NCBI GenBank assembly: GCA_017506865.1 | Contig: JAFCMP010000124.1 | Span: 310,001-374,000, forward strand | DNA length: 64,000 nt | Source of the DNA: Tribonema minus | Lineage: Eukaryota > Sar > Xanthophyceae > Tribonematales > Tribonemataceae | Direction: 5' to 3' | In this document: piece after piece, positions 39,001 through 47,700 of the stretch | How positions within the stretch are numbered: the stretch's first letter is position 1 | How the letters are laid out: each line of letters begins with the position of its first letter | Made by a program: the position numbers and the translations under genes | Notes under the pieces: generated by a model | Database searches by the model: none | The model's input: only the letters and a program-made list of their open reading frames with translations | Told to the model about the DNA's origin: nothing

Positions 39001-42000
39001 GGCAGCGGCAGTCCTGTCTTCGAATCGGGTCAGGCACATGATCACAGCGATAGGCCTGAGGATGCTGCCAGCGCAGCCGGACGGCGCCTCGAGGTGGAGG
39101 CGGCAGACATACTGTCGACCTTGTCCGCAGCAGGGGCGGGGAAGGCAGGAGGGCTGGACGGCCTACGCTATGAACACCTCTTGATGGCCGCTGGGCCTGG
39201 TGCACCAGTGAAAGCAGCCACCCGCCCCGTGAGCAGTGCCTCGCCAGGACTAGCTGGTGATTCAGAATCAGATGTGATGGAACCGGCATTCGCCCATCAC
39301 CTGGCCAAGGTGTTCACGACGCTGCTTGTTGAGCCCGAACTGCTGCCGGAGCAATCGCAACGGCTTCTCCGCGCCGCGGCCCTCTCAGGCATAGGACAGA
39401 AGCGGCGTCCGATCGCCTGCTCCAGTGTCTGGCGCAGACTCCTCGGGTCCACAGCGGCACGGAGTGTCAAGGGCAAGATATCGGGGCTGCTGGCCTCCAT
39501 GTCGCAGTTTGGCGTAGGATACCGGTCTGGCGTCGAGCATGTGGCAGCGCGCGCGCGCGTGTGGCACGAGCTGTATGGCACCACTATCCAACTGGACTGT
39601 GAGAACGCATTTAACAGTGTGGATCGCGCCGCCATTGTGCGGGGGCTTATGCTCTTCTGTCCGGAGCTGCTCCCGCACTTTGAGTCCGTATACTGTGGTG
39701 ACACTGCCCCAGAGATGCGGGTGGAGGTGAACGGTGAAGCTCGCATTATCTGCTCCCACCTAGGGTGCCAGCAAGGGGACCCTCTAGGGCCGCTGTACTT
39801 TGCAGTGGCAGCGGCCTTCCTACTCTTCTACCCTGATGGAGTGAATGCGACGCCCGGCAGTATGCCGGCCTACGGCCACAGCACAGCGGAACCGCCAGCC
39901 CCGCACTGCGCTTTCCTGGATGACCTCAACGTGCTGCAAGCTGCCTACTTCGACGATGCAGCGGCCGCTGGGGTGGCAGAGGTGATCCGCCGGCTGGCGG
40001 CAGGGGGCCTACGCGTTCGACCAGACAAGTCGCTGGCCATTGCCATGCGCGGCACAGTGTTTGATGAAGCGGCCAGAGCACGCCTGCGCGCCCTTGACAT
40101 ACCGTTTGTGGACACCACCATGCCAGAATCCAGTCAGGGCTTTACGTCGGTCGGGGTACCGGTAGGGCACCCAGCCTATGTGCACGCTGCCATGAGCAAG
40201 CATCTTGTCGACGCAGGGACATGGCGATTGTCGTGGCAGCTAGCTGGAATGGCGCGGCATCACCTACAGGCAGCACAGTTCATTCTACGCAGGTCACTGA
40301 CGAAGCGCATGGGCTTCTTAGCTCGGGTCGTTGACACGGCTTTGAGTGAGACATGGTTGCACGCGTTTGACGGGTTCTGTGCATGGACGCTCGAACGCAT
40401 GCTGCATCTGCACGGCTGCTCTACCGCGGCAGCCATGAAGTCACACCTGCTGGCCGCCTGCACTGCTGGTGACAATGAGGAAGCCAGCAGTGGCAGCGTG
40501 CTGGTATTGCCGCGCTTGGGCCCGCCAGAACTCACGGACATCGCAGTGCCACTGCGGGCGTCACGGTTGCCGGAGCGACGAGGCGGTCTGGGCATGCCGC
40601 TTTTGGGGCTACTGGCACCAGCCGCATACACGGCCCAGGCATGCACAACACTGAGGCCGGCAATAATTCATGCCACTGTGGCAGCAGGGGCCCTGAGGCT
40701 CGGCACTGACGAACACGGCGCAGTCACCTGGTTCGCGCAGCACTCATGCGCAATACGCGAGGACCAGGGACTGCCGCCAATCATCGAGGCCGTGCGACGC
40801 TCTACGCGAGCGCTGACAGCTGATGGCGGCGAAAAATCACGCACAGCTGTGGCCGAGCAGCTCCCAGCATCGTTGCTACGGTGGGCAGCAGATACGACGG
40901 CCGCAGCGTCGACGCTCCCCACTGCGGTGCAAGCGATCTACGCCGCAACTGCCGTCACGGAGACAGTGACCACTGAGCCAGCCCCACACACCCACGGCAT
41001 TGTGCCTGGCGCCGAGGCGGCCGCTGCGGCGGCGACCGTACCTGGCCCTCAAGCCGCTGCCGGGGCTGCCCCTTCCACGCCCGCTAAAACACAAACTAGC
41101 GCGGAAGAAAGCAGCTGCAGCGGCGGGCAGGAGGACGACGACGACGACTGGGAGGCCTATGCTGACGAGATCTGCAGGAAGGTAGTGCCCCGCCGCCGGC
41201 GCGGTCACTTCACGCACGGACTACAAGCCGGCCTTTCAAATGTTCTTCGACGTCAATACGAGGATTGCCTGGTGGAGGACCTAGAGGCTGCCTCGGCTGG
41301 TGCCGTGGGCAAGCCGACGCAGGCTGCACCTATTGGTGACTCGCGCGACACCAGCCGCCGCCGCCAACAGGCTAGCGCACGGGTCCTGGCGCAGCTGCGC
41401 AGCCAGCGTGCGTCCGGGGCAATGGCGTGGATGAGCGTGCCACCCACTGCCAATGACCGCCCGGGTGCGGCGCCCATGTCCAGTATGGCAGCAGCCACGA
41501 TGATTTTGATTGCGATCTTCATAGACGGGTGGGGCATACAGGGCGAGGTGTGCCCATGGCGGTGCAGTGATGTGAGCCCCACCTCCACGCATGCGATCAG
41601 CTGCCCCAGCCAGCACATACGGGGGCACAACGCGACACACACTGCCCAAAAGCGGTGCCTGCAGCGCATCTTGAGACAGCACCATGTCTCTATTGTCCGC
41701 AATGAGGACGCTAGCGTCTTCAAGGTACCGGGGTATCGGGCGGACACAGTCATTGACCCAGGGTGTCTGCACTTTAGCAGTGCATACCGTAACAAGGGAA
41801 TAGTGCTAGACACAAGTGTGCGCGCGCCCACAGCGAGCTCGTACCTGACAGGCAAAACAAATGCCTCGAACACGGACGGCTATGCTGCTGGGGTGGGGGA
41901 GGACGCGAAGGTCAAGCACCACACCGGCACCTTGACGTCATCTTGGGCTTTTGTGCCATTCGTGCAGGAGTCGTACGGACGGCTGGGCAAGCAGACAAGC

Positions 42001-42225
42001 CTTTTTGTTAAGGAGTTGGCAATGCACTCAGCACTGTGCTCAGGGGGGGGGAAGGCAGATGTGTTACGCAAGGCCGGGTTAGCTAAGCGTCAGATCCTCA
42101 TTGAGCTGAGCATATCGCTGGCGCGGGAGTTGGCGGAGCGCGTCATGGCGTACACACGTGGAGCGCGAATGCTGGGCTGTGTTGCGGCGCCGGTATCCAA
42201 GCTCCTAGGGCACAGCGCAGACTAG
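36055..42225 (+). CDS. Retrotransposon ORF2: OTU-like protease, zinc fingers, reverse transcriptase, restriction-like endonuclease
   Basis: 2056 codons from an upstream GTG; the first ATG is at 36064. Residues 200-395 look like an OTU cysteine protease: GNGNCLIHTAL with Cys205, and HFELLV with His393. CPLCTLAFW near 445 and the C/H cluster near 560-590 are probable zinc fingers. The reverse transcriptase has motif A LDCENAFNSVDR (Asp1181), motif B GCQQGDPLGPLYF (about 1235) and motif C AFLDDLNVL (Asp1289-1290, with FLDD instead of FADD). An acidic low-complexity stretch follows. The C-terminus has a CCHC-like CPWRCSDVSPTSTHAISC (from 1833) and the restriction-like endonuclease motifs YRADTVID (about 1894) and IVLDTSV (about 1918). 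The protein copies its RNA at a nicked target site. Near-identical copies downstream suggest recent activity. Confidence 0.9.
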   Translation: MNQMHDLTVTFSLLSLREEGNDLAAVFDQLSLREPVVARSPRQPAGKHGESDVTQAGDNSTHATMTETASVTAMVASGKRSRRRGKHRRRTQERQAQCDNSPAPLGQLAPATTPPRGGASAPSAPISGPAKVTTVTVATRIPSTVCHTVTVEEQQDALAKATNYGFSTWHTGLQALHKQALGENTATLARGGELRPVSNVGNGNCLIHTALHGIGSVAVEHGLPAPALVIAMREALLDGMVAYVTQGAGKQGASMSSMRQLTAHAAAQPACTREQFDTYGTRARCLAIEYGTNETDSKDSGHTLLLQRLQEEGVWGRPLGLSVWAIVAAVYAVSVTVWQAKPQATGSTQKSTGLVLAQLMGLPAVFAPATPAQPDCHLDVLWTPPGLYTNVGHFELLVAPAAAPPLPTTMTASATTQADSTHITAPSRTQPRTALQLPQQPEPLRCPLCTLAFWQLGQKEDSKQRGKLSAASRMAPVVAHFNGGSCTRSMLNPEASTSHCQQNPAAAYAKGIRQQVDHDPSGDRAPSGSSTCSTGAHHAKHVQEMSTMYGCTAEDFLRAVRKLSACTGACGLVHMSASAGQRQCALTSPCHTCRRNGSAPTRARPAVPPGQSEGGGAGSDGAAAAAGAAAATPPKLPAVPASGAANSKSSKKRPAATATGAQRRRRTAAAAAPPSSAGSRTQSDSLRLQDSSPPHGTAVGWADMDVDPPDDAASPPPPTTTTSGRPSKPQARASLAWDLSTPSVVHALDQTNEADLLLLRFTTTANPFRTQLQCTQWARLVEHATRLLADATDSAREAARVRLHHGAGAFAHQVSQTLVQRGYRLLHLLAAMAFGRQPEGTGMPPAARLAALLSGDFAELLRKTLSAAAALRAPKPNNAAMASAQTNFDADWTEADSRQQTACAALSGKRRGVGLAAARLEAREACAPADEVTAQVLAAKHPETGTRPGVVDTPMEQVRGLVRDARRHCLHSAGVATTTGPAGSGSPVFESGQAHDHSDRPEDAASAAGRRLEVEAADILSTLSAAGAGKAGGLDGLRYEHLLMAAGPGAPVKAATRPVSSASPGLAGDSESDVMEPAFAHHLAKVFTTLLVEPELLPEQSQRLLRAAALSGIGQKRRPIACSSVWRRLLGSTAARSVKGKISGLLASMSQFGVGYRSGVEHVAARARVWHELYGTTIQLDCENAFNSVDRAAIVRGLMLFCPELLPHFESVYCGDTAPEMRVEVNGEARIICSHLGCQQGDPLGPLYFAVAAAFLLFYPDGVNATPGSMPAYGHSTAEPPAPHCAFLDDLNVLQAAYFDDAAAAGVAEVIRRLAAGGLRVRPDKSLAIAMRGTVFDEAARARLRALDIPFVDTTMPESSQGFTSVGVPVGHPAYVHAAMSKHLVDAGTWRLSWQLAGMARHHLQAAQFILRRSLTKRMGFLARVVDTALSETWLHAFDGFCAWTLERMLHLHGCSTAAAMKSHLLAACTAGDNEEASSGSVLVLPRLGPPELTDIAVPLRASRLPERRGGLGMPLLGLLAPAAYTAQACTTLRPAIIHATVAAGALRLGTDEHGAVTWFAQHSCAIREDQGLPPIIEAVRRSTRALTADGGEKSRTAVAEQLPASLLRWAADTTAAASTLPTAVQAIYAATAVTETVTTEPAPHTHGIVPGAEAAAAAATVPGPQAAAGAAPSTPAKTQTSAEESSCSGGQEDDDDDWEAYADEICRKVVPRRRRGHFTHGLQAGLSNVLRRQYEDCLVEDLEAASAGAVGKPTQAAPIGDSRDTSRRRQQASARVLAQLRSQRASGAMAWMSVPPTANDRPGAAPMSSMAAATMILIAIFIDGWGIQGEVCPWRCSDVSPTSTHAISCPSQHIRGHNATHTAQKRCLQRILRQHHVSIVRNEDASVFKVPGYRADTVIDPGCLHFSSAYRNKGIVLDTSVRAPTASSYLTGKTNASNTDGYAAGVGEDAKVKHHTGTLTSSWAFVPFVQESYGRLGKQTSLFVKELAMHSALCSGGGKADVLRKAGLAKRQILIELSISLARELAERVMAYTRGARMLGCVAAPVSKLLGHSAD

Positions 42226-42303
42226 GCTGCTGCGTTGACGCAAGCTTTTCGATTGCATAGGCAACCCGGCCTCCCTTGGGCCTTTATAAATACAAGTCCA
42301 TAC
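42226..42303 (+). other. 3' UTR of the non-LTR element
   Basis: 78 bp ending tttataaatacaagtccata then c. It is shared with both truncated copies and is probably what the reverse transcriptase recognises. It contains the small stem gcgttgacgc. Confidence 0.7.
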
Positions 42304-42325
42304 GTACACTGATCGGGGCGCAAGG
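42304..42325. repeat. Right target-site duplication of the full-length non-LTR element
   Basis: gtacactgatcgggg then cgcaagg, the partner of 32595-32617 with one base missing. Confidence 0.88.
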
Positions 42326-42642
42326 CCGGAAGCTGTTGGAGCCCGTCGCTACGAAGTATGCATGCAGGATGTCGCTGCCCGGAGCAGCCGGTCCTCTAGC
42401 TTCAGAAGGCATAGCAATTGCGCGCATACGCTCAGTTCTCTCGGCAGCGCTCCACAAGGCGTACTCTTTGCGTGTGATGCATATGGCGGAGCTTAAAGGG
42501 GCGGACAGATTGACGACGACGTAGTTGGGAGGGCGATGCAATTTGGCAATGTCGTCATCAATGCGTATTGAGACATTTCCAATTGTCACATCAAACATGA
42601 AAACTCTGGTAGCATCATCATTCATCTGGGCTTCTTCGCGCC
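42304..42642 (-). pseudogene. Exon of an unknown minus-strand gene, interrupted by the retrotransposon
   Basis: The minus-strand frame starts after TCAG at 42643 and reads REEAQMNDDATRVFMFDVTI, then GNVSIRIDDDIAKLHRPPNY and further to RPCAPIS, where the element begins. The frame is open on both sides of the insertion, so a coding exon was probably hit. Upstream exons were not identified and I do not recognise the product. Confidence 0.45.
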
Positions 42643-43048
42643 CTGAGCAAGAAGTAAGAAAAGTGCACATGCGGCGGCAGAGCAGAGATGTGGTACACAT
42701 GCCTGAACGATGCATGTCTGGCAATTCAAGGCATGCGACGCATGGGTATCACATGTATGCATTCACCTCAGCACGGGGTTACTATTCCATCAGATAACAA
42801 CAGGCAAATGCCATGGTGCTCTGCTGAGTCAGATTAACTTTGTATGTGTGACATATAAGACACGCATTGACAAGTACCAATCAACACTAAGACATTGTCA
42901 TACGTGTCCAATGGACATGCTGCTGCAGCTTTTTGAGTCTGCTGGCCCTTGTTGCCCTCCTCGTGCTTTAGCAGTGAGCGTCTCACAGGCGCTGGCTCTG
43001 CTGCCTAGTCTGAGATTCAATCAGTGGACCAGGCACGCAAATGCAAGT
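42643..43048. other. Stretch with no recognised gene between two retroelement copies
   Basis: It is probably intron of the interrupted minus-strand gene. I see no convincing exon. Confidence 0.4.
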
Positions 43049-43058
43049 ACAGCAGGAC

Positions 43059-43923
43059 GTATGGACTTGTATTTATAAAGGCCCAAGGGAGGCCGGGTTG
43101 CCTATGCAATCGAAAAGCTTGCGTCAACGCAGCAGCCTAGTCTGCGCTGTGCCCTAGGAGCTTGGATACCGGCGCCGCAACACAGCCCAGCATTCGCGCT
43201 CCACGTGTGTACGCCATGACGCGCTCCGCCAACTCCCGCGCCAGCGATATGCTCAGCTCAATGTGGATCTGACGCTTAGCTAACCCGGCCTTGCGTAACA
43301 CATCTGCCTTCCCCCCCCCTGAGCACAGTGCTGAGTGCATTGCCAACTCCTTAACAAAAAGGCTTGTCTGCTTGCCCAGCCGTCCGTACGACTCCTGCAC
43401 GAATGGCACAAAAGCCCAAGATGACGTCAAGGTGCCGGTGTGGTGCTTGACCTTCGCGTCCTCCCCCACCCCAGCAGCATAGCCGTCCGTGTTCGAGGCA
43501 TTTGTTTTGCCTGTCAGGTACGAGCTCGCTGTGGGCGCGCGCACACTTGTGTCTAGCACTATTCCCTTGTTACGGTATGCACTGCTAAAGTGCAGACACC
43601 CTGGGTCAATGACTGTGTCCGCCCGATACCCCGGTACCTTGAAGACGCTAGCGTCCTCATTGCGGACAATAGAGACATGGTGCTGTCTCAAGATGCGCTG
43701 CAGGCACCGCTTTTGGGCAGTGTGTGTCGCGTTGTGCCCCCGTATGTGCTGGCTGGGGCAGCTGATCGCATGCGTGGAGGTGGGGCTCACGTCACTGCAC
43801 CGCCATGGGCACACCTCGCCCTGTATGCCCCACCCGTCTATAAAGATTGCAACCAAAATCATCGTGGCTGCTGCCATACTGGACATGGGCGCCGCACCCG
43901 GGCGGTCATTGGCAGCGGGCGGC
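43059..43923 (-). mobile_element. 5'-truncated inverted copy of the non-LTR element
   Basis: 865 bp on the minus strand match the 3' end of the full-length element from about 41435 to 42303, with only a few differences. It is flanked by the 10-bp duplication acagcaggac at 43049-43058 and 43924-43933. It keeps the open C-terminal endonuclease frame (43137-43923). Confidence 0.93.
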
Positions 43924-43985
43924 ACAGCAGGACTGCAAGCAGCAGAGGTTGTGGGACAGCGAAATGATTTGGGGTCGCATGTCAT
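43137..43985 (-). pseudogene. Endonuclease-domain remnant of ORF2 in the inverted copy
   Basis: The minus-strand frame matches the last 260 residues of ORF2: CPWRCSDVSPTSTHAISC, YRADTVID and IVLDTSVRAPTAS are present. The N-terminal 20 residues come from flanking DNA, so this is not a complete gene. Confidence 0.85.
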
Positions 43986-44263
43986 GTGTCTGTGCAGTTG
44001 ACATAGGCCTACCTGGTTTTATTGTGTGGGGTGCTGGTGGTATACCATGGTGTGAAGAAGGGTGAGCCTTTTTGCAATTCAACCTCACTTCAGAACAGGG
44101 ATGCTGCATCAATCACTGATATGAGTGGGCATTTCGTGCCTCCAGCAGCAAGCATGAAAGTGCATGCCCGGCTGTCAATGGGGATGTATGTGTGTGTTTT
44201 TACATATATGCATGTATTCACATGTGTTGGTGTTGCACCAATGCGTCGAGAATGACTCTTTTC
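43934..44263. other. Spacer with no recognised gene
   Basis: It probably includes the 3' UTR of the kinase-like gene. The plus strand has a TG/AT-rich run at 44180-44230. Confidence 0.4.
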
Positions 44264-44770
44264 TCACTGCCCCGGCTGCCAGATGCTGCGCAGAGCTTCC
44301 GTACCAGCAGCAAATGCGCCATCAAGCAGCGCAGTCATGAAGCGGCGCCCGGCGCTTCCTTTCGGGAGCAAATATACGTGCTCTTTCATCACCTTGCCCA
44401 GCTGCCACAGGTCCATCCACGGCTCCCATGCACTTCCAATCTTAACATCAGGGGGCATATGCTCAGCTTTACCCCGCCAGAACACACAGTCACCGATGCG
44501 TCCGGCCACCTCCCAGTCTACGAGAAAGTAACCGCTGGTGTGGTACAGTATGTTCGCACTGCGGATGTCCCTGTGCACGAATCCACGCTCATGGACAGCA
44601 CCAAGAATGGTGAGTACGTCACGGCACAGCTGCCACAGAGCAGCCTCGTGCTCCAGATGCCACCTGGCGCCGACCGGCGTGAGTTCCAGCACTAGTCGCT
44701 GACCCGCGTGCTCAGTGCTGACAGTGACCTGCTGCATGGGGTGCTCCAACTGGATGGGGGTGTCACCGAT
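44264..44770 (-). CDS. Kinase-like gene, last exon (catalytic loop)
   Basis: It starts after ACAG at 44771 with IGDTPIQLEHPM. HRDIRSANIL has the catalytic Asp and Asn. The usual DFG is DWE, and the glycine after it is shifted. TGA stop at 44264. Confidence 0.8.
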   Translation of the reverse strand: MGDTPIQLEHPMQQVTVSTEHAGQRLVLELTPVGARWHLEHEAALWQLCRDVLTILGAVHERGFVHRDIRSANILYHTSGYFLVDWEVAGRIGDCVFWRGKAEHMPPDVKIGSAWEPWMDLWQLGKVMKEHVYLLPKGSAGRRFMTALLDGAFAAGTEALRSIWQPGQ

Positions 44771-47700
44771 CTGTGAGGCAAGACAAGATCATGTTAGCAG
44801 ACAACAAAGGATAGGGTTAGAGGTAGGGTTAGGGTTTAGGCACCGCTTCACTACACCACACTGCGCTTTAAACGCGGGCGGGCTGTCGCAGCAGCAATAG
44901 TCATTCCCAATGCAACTGACAACCATCAAATTGTTGCCTTCATGAAGATCACCGACAACATGTACGTCGTGCTGTACGGAGCCATTTGCCCCTGTCAATG
45001 CCTGCAGGGGCAGTGCATTTGAGACCAGGCGGCTTATGAGGACTGTCAAGGACGACTAGAAGGCTTGCCAACCGATTGAATCTACAACGATTGCTGTCTT
45101 GGTTGACCCAACGGATCTACCAAGCAAGATGACGCAATACCGTTCAGTTTGGTTCAGTTGCTCAGTCACACATCTGCAAACACTTGCAATTCATGTCTGC
45201 ACTCCCCTAGCGCCCAAATGGGTGCTCCATGAGGCGTTCAACATGTCGACGCGGTGCCTGACCTTTTTGTTGATATTCTAGTGCGTAGTTTTATAAATAA
45301 GTCAATTGAATCATGGAGAGTTTGGCAGATATAGACTGATCAATATCGATTGCACAGCCGCACAAAGACAATGTTCGCGGACCAAATGCATCGGATCCTC
45401 TTGGAGTAATAATTGCTTGAGTGCTTGCGAGCATGCATGTTGCACATGTCCAAAGGACGTTTTGTGGTACCACGCAGTACGAGTGCAAGCTTGCTTGTTG
45501 CACATGTCTGAGGGTCGTCTCGTGGTATCACAATTTGCCTGCATGGCACAAGTAAACAAGTAAAACGCATCTCCTTCTTTCCAAAATTGCAACTATTTTT
45601 CCATTTCTTTTCAAGAAAAAATAAGGTGCTCCCCTGTCTTTTACATGGGGAGATCAAGCACGGCAGTGTTACATCTGATTATCTCACCTTAAAACTACTG
45701 CAGCGCAATGCGCCGGCGATGCCCGTATTGAGCATGCAATACACATCCAACATATCCTGCACGTAGGCAGGAGGTACCCACACCGTCTTGAAAACAGCAC
45801 GGTGGTGCAGCGCTAACTCAGAGTCAGGTAGCTGCAGCCCTGCGGGACAATTCAGATGTAAATGACACAAATTCGCGTCAGCACACTTGGGCGCACATGG
45901 ACAGAGACACAGTCAGCATACTTGGCGCACTTGGACTGCGACAAGCATCGTGGTCTCCAACTACACGCACCAGCATGCTTTTGCGCTACATGGGAGCACC
46001 AGGCTTCAAAAAGAAGCACGCAACTGACGATGGCAGCTTGACCATGAGCACGGCCCAGTGTTTTTTATCAAGTCACCTGATGGTACACATGCAATATTTT
46101 CATGCATGTTGTGAATACGCTACAGATGTACGTACTATTATGTGTTCTCTGATGCGAGTGTGCACCCATGTGAATCTGTGATAACCTTCAAGGACAATAC
46201 TCTACAGTTGAACTTTTTGTGGGCACCAAGAGTTGCAGCATGTTTATTGGACCTTCGCACTCGTGTACAAGTTTGATGTCACTTTGATGCCTACCTCCCC
46301 CACTCGTTGCTGCTGTACAACTGATATGCCTCCACTATTCTTGACAAAAAGCAGCTTTAAATTATCATTACCTCTCCGGGTGTTCCTCATTAGATTTCCC
46401 ACAACCAGCAAGCAGGCACCACTGTAATCAGACTTTCCTCAGCATTGCCACATCAACCAAAAGCTGAGTGAGTATGCCATTGCAGACAGAGGTGACATGA
46501 CACAGGCGCACTTCTCTAGTTCAACACAGTGCCCTGGTCTGCATGTAGTGCGGCCGATACCCTGTTCCATGCGCGTGAAAGCAGCCAAGCCAGAGTGTAC
46601 TCCTACTGCTCAAACATGACATCTGCCCCAAACCCTAACTGTGGCATTTGGCATCTCATACCAATTTGAAAGGCAGGAGCTCTTACCACGGGCAGATATG
46701 TATGGCGAAGGCCGATACAGGTTGCAGAAATGGCAGAACGGGCGCAGGTGGCAGAAGGCTCGTGGTATGCACGGTGCGAAGCCAGCGGATGATGTTGATG
46801 AAGGTGAGTAGAGCATTTCGTCGCCCATGAAAGCCCCCTATCTGCAAGCAGCGCACAGCAACAGGAGCTTAGAGGCGGTCCAAGGAGCCAAGTTTGACTT
46901 GACATGTCAAAATGCAAAGTGGTGCACCATTGGCCATGATGGCGTCACCAACTTCCACAACAGCTTTAGGGATCGATGAGGAGATCATGGCTTATGCAGG
47001 AGGTGTGCATTTAAATATATATATGCTTTCAGCTATTGGCAACCAGATGGTGAGGCCGAACTTAGCACATATGCAAGGCCCGGCAACTTTGAGAGCATGC
47101 TGACTTGCGTTGCAGTTGTGGTGCCTGTCGTGGCCTGTGGGAGCGCTGCTGGTGCCGGGTGGACCGCTCTGACGCTGCGGCATGCGTTGCATCGCCAGCA
47201 TTATCCGACGCTGTTCAGATGTCATGGGAAAGCCTCAATCATCATGCTCCTAATCAATTGCCAGAAATCACGGCCCCTACAAGTTGTACAGAATGGGTCT
47301 CAGAGTGCTGAAAGCATTGCCGACTGCAACTTGCTGCAGTGGCGTCCATGCCTTGCAACAATGTCGTCAAGAGCTGGTTTCGGCTGATACCATACATCAA
47401 CGGCGGATGAAAGGTACACGGGCGCAAACTGGGAACGTGTGCATTTGACCTACCTGGTGCTCCACAATCATCCGAGGCTTGCTGTTCTGCTCCAATGCAA
47501 TTGCATGTACGCCAAGCTTGTCGCCCGCAACAATCACTAGCAGGATGTAGCCCAGCTTGCCGTACATAGCGGCATTGGCGCCAAGGTGCTTGGCAGCGCA
47601 CTTACTCAGAGCGGACTGCAGCAAGGGCAAGTGCAAGGCTTCCGCTGAATGTACTATGCGCGTGGTTGGTTGAAGTAGAGGGTAAGCAGCAACCACCACA

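Larger units (their letters stand above)
32618..42303 (+). mobile_element. Full-length RLE-type non-LTR retrotransposon with OTU-like protease, 9.7 kb
   Basis: It is bounded by 22-23 nt target duplications and ends at CCATAC with no poly-A. The same 3' end is shared by two truncated copies (43059 inverted, 54839). Order: 5' UTR to about 33390, ORF1 (33281-36058 with an in-frame TAG at 34085), ORF2 (36055-42225), and a 78-bp 3' UTR. Having a C-terminal restriction-like endonuclease and no apurinic endonuclease domain places it in the R2/NeSL/CRE/Dualen side of non-LTR elements. An OTU-type cysteine protease is known from Dualen-like elements of green algae, but Dualen also has an apurinic endonuclease, which I do not find here. 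Confidence 0.9.

Noticed and set aside
36055..42225. Assignment to the Dualen family itself
   Set aside because: OTU-like and RLE domains fit, but I could not find the apurinic endonuclease that defines Dualen.
44885..45050. An extra exon of the kinase-like gene on the minus strand
   Set aside because: Exons 45688-45839 and 44264-44770 already join in phase, so nothing is needed here and borders are weak.
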